Assembly: GCA_036501025.1 (NCBI GenBank)
Contig: DASYBB010000238.1
Location: forward strand, 1 to 64,000
DNA: 64,000 nt
Reading direction: 5' to 3'
Source of the DNA: DASUBV01 sp036501025
GTDB lineage: Bacteria > Actinomycetota > Actinomycetes > Streptosporangiales > Streptosporangiaceae
The position numbers and the translations under genes were made by a program. Shown here one piece after another: positions 60,642-64,000 of the stretch (its first letter is position 1; every line of letters starts with the position of its first letter). The notes below the pieces were generated by a model. It searched no databases, was not told the DNA's origin, and saw nothing but the letters and a program-made list of their open reading frames with translations.

Positions 60642-62156
60642 CTACTCCGGCGCGGCCGCGCCGGCCGGCCGGGAGCCGCTGCCGAGCAGGATCCTGGTGA
60701 GCTGGCTGCGGGTGTCGAGCAGCTGATCGAGGGCGGCGCTCATGTCGGCATCGGTCACCCGGAGCGGAGCGGCGGGGTCCGCCGCCGGGTCCCGCTCTGC
60801 GGCCTCGAGGGCCGCCCGGCGCAGCAGTTCCTTGAGGAACGACGCCGTGACGCCCTCGGTCCGGGCGACCGCGCTCTCCGCGTCGGCCAGGTCGAGGATC
60901 AGCCTGCCGCGGTAGAGCTCCATCAGCGCCCGCCGGGCGGCCGCGTCGGGGATGGGCAGCTCGGCCGCGTGGTCGACCCGGCCCGGCCGGGCCGCCAGCG
61001 CCGCCTCCAGCAGGTCGGCCCGGTTAGTGGTGAGCAGGAAGGTCACGTCGACGTCGGCGCCGAGCCCGTCCATCTGGTTGAGCAGCTCGAACAGCAGCGC
61101 GTGCTGGCCCGGCCGGCCGGTGCGCTCCTCCGCGATCAGGTCGACGTCCTCGATGACCAGCACCGACGGCTGCAGCGTGCGCGCCACCGAGCAGGCCTGC
61201 CCGATCCAGCGCAGCGCGGCACCGGACATGATCACGACCGTCGACTCCGGCAGCTGGCCCAGCAGGTAGCGGATGGTGTGGGTCTTGCCCGTGCCGGGCG
61301 CGCCGTGCAGCAGCAGGCCGCGCTTGAGGTGCTGGCCGCTGGCCGTGAGCCGGCTCGCCTGCCGCGCGATGCCGAGCACGTGCCGCTCGATGCCCGCCAG
61401 CACGGCGGGCGGCAGGATCACGTCTGCCCGGTCGAGCTGCGGGCGGTCCTGGAACTGCAGCAGCGCGCCCCGGCCGCGGTCGAACACGGCGCCGCCGAAC
61501 GACAGGACATGCCCGCGGAACACGTTGCACCGGACGACCAGGTCCGCCACCTCGTTCAGCACCCGCTGAGCCGCCGCCTGGTCCGGGGCGCACGCCTCCA
61601 GGGTGACGTCCTCGTTGCCGGTCCGGTCGTCGGGCCCGCGGGCCAGGATCGCGACCGGGCCGCCGGCATCCTCGACGAGGTAGATGGCGCACTGGACGCA
61701 GGCCAGCGTCTGCCCGGCCGGGCCGGCGGCCCGCGTGTCCAGCGCGACGCTGCCCACCCCCACGCCCCAGGCGTCGGAGCCGGCCTGCAGCAGGTCGCCG
61801 AGCCCGAACACCTGATGCCGGAACCCGGTCAGCCCGGCCAGCTCGTGCCGGCGCCCGCCCCCGGCCAGCCACGCGTTCAGGCCGGCCTGCACGTTCACGT
61901 GGTCATAGCCGGGCCAGGTCCCGCTCACCACCGGCAGGTTGGCCGTGCCGGCGCCCAGGTGCGCGCGCAGCAGCTTGCGGGCCGGGGCGTCCTCGGCCCG
62001 GGCGGCGGTCACGGCCCGGCGCACCAGGCGCCGGGCCAGGCGGCCGACATCGGCGAGCTCCGGCCCCGTTTCGCTATCCGGGACGTCCGCGCGGGTGCTG
62101 CCGATGCGGCCGGCGGAGCTCACGCTGCCGTCAGCTAAAGATTCTCCGTTGCCCAC
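60642..62156 (-). CDS. AAA+ ATPase with unknown N-terminal domain
   Basis: 504 residues. Residues 1-240 form a domain with no motif I recognise (GTWPGYDHVNVQAGLNAWL, then VSALDTRAAG-like strands). Residues about 260-480 are a classical AAA module: Walker A LLLHGAPGTGKTHTIRYLL, Walker B SVLVIEDVDLI, sensor 1 FLLTTNRADLLE, arginine finger in ARPGRVDHAAELPIPD. This is the ATPase of an FtsH/Cdc48-like or adaptor class, without a protease domain. The GTG at 62154-62156 is close to GAGG. It lies 240 bp from the kinase gene on the same strand. Confidence 0.88.
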   Translation of the reverse strand: MGNGESLADGSVSSAGRIGSTRADVPDSETGPELADVGRLARRLVRRAVTAARAEDAPARKLLRAHLGAGTANLPVVSGTWPGYDHVNVQAGLNAWLAGGGRRHELAGLTGFRHQVFGLGDLLQAGSDAWGVGVGSVALDTRAAGPAGQTLACVQCAIYLVEDAGGPVAILARGPDDRTGNEDVTLEACAPDQAAAQRVLNEVADLVVRCNVFRGHVLSFGGAVFDRGRGALLQFQDRPQLDRADVILPPAVLAGIERHVLGIARQASRLTASGQHLKRGLLLHGAPGTGKTHTIRYLLGQLPESTVVIMSGAALRWIGQACSVARTLQPSVLVIEDVDLIAEERTGRPGQHALLFELLNQMDGLGADVDVTFLLTTNRADLLEAALAARPGRVDHAAELPIPDAAARRALMELYRGRLILDLADAESAVARTEGVTASFLKELLRRAALEAAERDPAADPAAPLRVTDADMSAALDQLLDTRSQLTRILLGSGSRPAGAAAPE

Positions 62157-62246
62157 CCTCGCAGGATAGGCACGCCGGCCGGCCGGGCCGCTAGCGATTT
62201 ACCCCGCCGCCCGCCATCCGGCCGAACCTGGCGAAACGTGGCCGTC

Positions 62247-62867
62247 CTAGAAGCGGTCGCCCGTCCAGGTCCGGCCGCCGTCCCGGGTGGTCCAGACCAT
62301 GTTGCCCTGGGCCACCCGGCCGGTCAGCGGGTCCTCGTAGCCGACCAGAATCACCGGGGCACCGGCCGGCAGCCGCAGCACGGTCGACCAGCTCACCCCG
62401 CCGTTGACGGTGAGCAGGACCTGGCTGCCGTGCTCGCCGTCGCCGTCGGTGTCCTCGACCGCCAGCAGCCGGCCCGGCCCGGCCGCGGCCAGCTGGTAGG
62501 CGCCGAGGTCACCGGGAGCCTGCGCGAGGGAGGGCACGGCCTGATCCGGTCCGTAGCTGGCGCCGCCGTCAGCGGAGACGCGGACCCAGGCCGGGCCGTA
62601 CGACCCGTCCGCGCCGGGCAGCTGATGCTGGCAGAGCAGCACCAGCACTGCGGGCGGGGCCAGTGCCACGGCCGAGGCGTAGCCGTCCCGGCCGTAGCCC
62701 GGCCGGCTGTGGCAGCTGTCCGGGGCGGCCGGCGTCCACGTCCGGCCGCCGTTGCCCGAGCGGCTGATCGCCGCCGTGGCCGCGACGCCGCCCGCCGGGT
62801 TGCCGTACGCGGCCAGGACCAGCTCCTGGCCCTGCCGGTACAGGACGGGCGGGCAGATCGCGGCCAG
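62247..62867 (-). pseudogene. 5'-truncated Asp-box (sialidase-like) propeller gene
   Basis: The frame from 62867 to 62247 (207 codons) encodes a beta-propeller with four Asp-box motifs: ISRSGNGGRTWTP, VSADGGASYGP, LTVNGGVSWST, WTTRDGGRTWTG. It begins abruptly with LAAICPPVLYRQGQELVLAAYG, mid-blade, and has no start codon; an in-frame TAG stands just upstream (62868-62870). A GTG at 62667-62669 could start a 140-residue remainder. The missing 5' part must have been deleted, and the flank is a HicBA-like scar. The C-terminal end is intact. Probably non-functional. Confidence 0.7.
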
Positions 62868-62917
62868 CTACGAAGGTCGTCGGCGCTAATGCCTGCCTGG
62901 TGGAGAATCGAGGCCGC
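62867..62917 (-). pseudogene. hicA: HicA-toxin-like C-terminal fragment
   Basis: Seventeen codons read AASILHQAGISADDLRS, closely matching the last helix of HicA mRNA-interferase toxins (…SILRQAGLSxxDL). No catalytic His or beta-sheet remains. It is in the same frame as the upstream HicB-like fragment, after that fragment's TGA. It is therefore a scar from a deleted antitoxin-toxin operon, not a gene. Confidence 0.45.
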
Positions 62918-62938
62918 TGGGCTGCGGTATCCGCGGGC

Positions 62939-63025
62939 TCACGCAGCGGTGGCCTCAGGGCAGAGCGACACGAACTCGTCGCCTTCCTGCCATACCAGCG
63001 CGGCGAGACGGAGCGTATTACTCAT
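62939..63025 (-). pseudogene. hicB: HicB-antitoxin-like N-terminal fragment
   Basis: ATG 63023-63025 starts a 28-residue frame, MSNTLRLAALVWQEGDEFVS, then LCPEATAA and a stop. The first 23 residues match the beta-strand opening of HicB antitoxins (…VWxEGDxFVSLCPE), but the rest of the protein is gone. Together with the HicA-like piece 22 bp further on, this shows that a hicBA toxin-antitoxin module once stood here. Confidence 0.5.
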
Positions 63026-63053
63026 TTGGGCCGAGATAAAGACGGCGGCCCGG

Positions 63054-63764
63054 TCAGGCCGGGCCGGCCTGGCCGGCGCCGAGCCGGTCGATAGCCGGGC
63101 GGAACGCGGCGGCGATCCGGGCGTAGCCCAGCTCGTTGGGGTGGAAGTGGTCCTCGGCGAGGGTGCCGAACAGCGAGCGCAGGCCCGTCCGGGGGAATTC
63201 CGCGACCCGGACCTGACCGCGGGCGGCGGCCCGGCCGATCAGCGCGTTGATGGCCAGCGCGGGCTTGTTCCGCTGCGGCAGCGGCGCGACGACGCTGCGC
63301 CCGGCGGGGAGCCGGTCGAGCAGCGCGGCGTACCAGCCGACGGCGGCGGGCCGGCGGCTCCGCGGGAACATGTCGTTGGCGCCGATCAGCACCGTCACCA
63401 GGTCCGGGGTCACCCCGAGGGCCTCCAGCCGGGGCAGCTGATCGTCGACCACGTCCCCGACGCGGGCGCCGGTGACGGAGAGGTTGACCAGCCGGAACCG
63501 GCGGCCCTGCGCGGCGAGCTGGTCATGCAGCTGGCTGACCCACCCGCCACTGATGCCGGCGGCCCCGATGCCCTGGGTCATCGAGTCGCCGAGCGCGGCC
63601 CAGAGCGGGCCCTCGCCGTCCAGCGCGGCCTCGTTCGCGGCGCGCCAGGCTGCGGCGAACGGCTCCTTCTGCGCGCGGACCCGGGCTACGCCGGGCACGG
63701 CCCAGTCGAGGACGGACCGGAGCAGCGCCGACCGGAGCGCGCCCGGGTGCGTAAGAGTGCTCAC
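63054..63764 (-). CDS. SGNH/GDSL hydrolase
   Basis: 236 residues from the GTG at 63762-63764. Block I LWAALGDSMTQGIGA (Ser), block II Gly in NLSVTGARVGD, block III VLIGANDMF (Asn) and block V AEDHFHPNELGYARI (Asp/His). All four SGNH residues are present, so an active esterase or lipase is likely. There is no signal peptide. Its 5' end faces the partial gene at 63856. Substrate unknown. Confidence 0.88.
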   Translation of the reverse strand: MSTLTHPGALRSALLRSVLDWAVPGVARVRAQKEPFAAAWRAANEAALDGEGPLWAALGDSMTQGIGAAGISGGWVSQLHDQLAAQGRRFRLVNLSVTGARVGDVVDDQLPRLEALGVTPDLVTVLIGANDMFPRSRRPAAVGWYAALLDRLPAGRSVVAPLPQRNKPALAINALIGRAAARGQVRVAEFPRTGLRSLFGTLAEDHFHPNELGYARIAAAFRPAIDRLGAGQAGPA

Positions 63765-63855
63765 GCTGAGATGCCAACGGGCCGGCCGCCCGATAGCTTC
63801 CCGCCCTGCCGCCAGGCCGGCCTCGGGCGGGCCGGCCTCCGGCGGTCCCGGGACC

Positions 63856-64000
63856 CTACTGCGCAGCCTGATTCTGGGCCAGGTCGGCGAGCTGGGCGCG
63901 CGCCGCGGTGACCAGCTCCGCGTTCGTGTGGGCGTGGCCCCACAGGCCCCAGCCGCCCTCGGGTGCTTCGGTGAGCAGCACCCAGGTGCGGTCGGCCAGG
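63856..64000 (-). CDS. C-terminal part of a small protein, tautomerase-like (partial)
   Basis: The minus-strand frame ends at TAG (63856-63858); 47 residues are visible: LADRTWVLLTEAPEGGWGLW, then GHAHTNAELVTAARAQLADL and a short Gln-rich end. The GGWGLWGHAHTN pattern recalls the C-terminus of actinobacterial tautomerase-like proteins, but with the N-terminal proline outside the window this is only suggestive. The start lies beyond the window. Confidence 0.5.
   Translation of the reverse strand, partial: LADRTWVLLTEAPEGGWGLWGHAHTNAELVTAARAQLADLAQNQAAQ

Noticed and set aside
62900..63094. A plus-strand frame at the HicBA scar
   Set aside because: It is the shadow of the minus-strand fragments and has no feature of its own.

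Overview
The window is very GC-rich DNA (roughly 70-75 % by eye) with dense genes, many GTG starts and frequent 4-base gene overlaps. Together with an Lsr2 nucleoid protein, a DUF3097 protein, a MarR-acetyltransferase fusion, a Pkn-type Ser/Thr kinase and NarL-type two-component genes, this points to the chromosome of a high-GC actinomycete. A Streptosporangiales-like soil organism is my guess; the order is not proven from sequence. I saw no rRNA, tRNA, CRISPR array, intact insertion sequence or integrase.

Layout. 0-9.5 kb: a truncated zinc-ribbon gene, an M16 protease pair (catalytic plus inactive subunit), a GNAT enzyme, a LapA-like membrane protein, a sugar-permease deletion remnant, a HAD hydrolase translationally linked to a frameshifted metallo-beta-lactamase gene, an FMN reductase and a PAF-acetylhydrolase-like esterase. 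9.7-15.5 kb: an Ala-rich coiled-coil protein, a spermidine-synthase-like methyltransferase, two large membrane proteins and a 57-residue orphan. 15.5-21.4 kb: a three-gene minus-strand envelope module built around a 1218-residue multidomain peptidoglycan hydrolase. 21.4-28 kb: a 1-kb gene-free, repeat-rich region, an ABC exporter, an SDR oxidoreductase, lsr2, a propeller-like anchored protein and another structured intergenic region. 28-43 kb: a TetR/MFS efflux pair with twin operators, serA, DUF3097, OsmC, a thioesterase, a BON protein, a DrrAB-type ABC pair, an acyltransferase-SGNH fusion, a phospholipase-D-like lipoprotein, a DUF5946 protein, an ATP-dependent DNA ligase and a MarR-GNAT regulator with an operator touching its start codon. 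43-54 kb: a chloride-channel remnant, hotdog and DUF202 genes, an alpha/beta hydrolase, an acyl-CoA synthetase, a TMEM175 gene with a stop codon inside it, a two-component system and two membrane proteins followed by a six-unit minisatellite. 54-64 kb: a VOC protein, then a minus-strand cluster of a membrane-embedded patatin, a Ser/Thr kinase and an AAA ATPase, then a decapitated Asp-box propeller joined to a HicB/HicA toxin-antitoxin scar, an SGNH hydrolase, and the tail of a further gene.

Two themes stand out. First, an unusual number of genes are broken: deletion fusions at about 0.6, 5.6 and 62.9 kb, a one-base frameshift at 7.1 kb, a nonsense codon at 49.3 kb and an isolated chloride-channel fragment at 43.4 kb. 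This looks like ongoing gene decay, although single-base cases could be assembly errors. Second, several genes carry clear cis-regulation readable from sequence: paired TTAGC-N3-GCTAA operators before the MFS gene, a perfect inverted repeat flush against the MarR-GNAT start, and a 22-bp palindrome upstream of the TetR gene. The least explained genes are the 15.5-21.4 kb peptidoglycan-hydrolase module and the 55-62 kb patatin/kinase/ATPase cluster.
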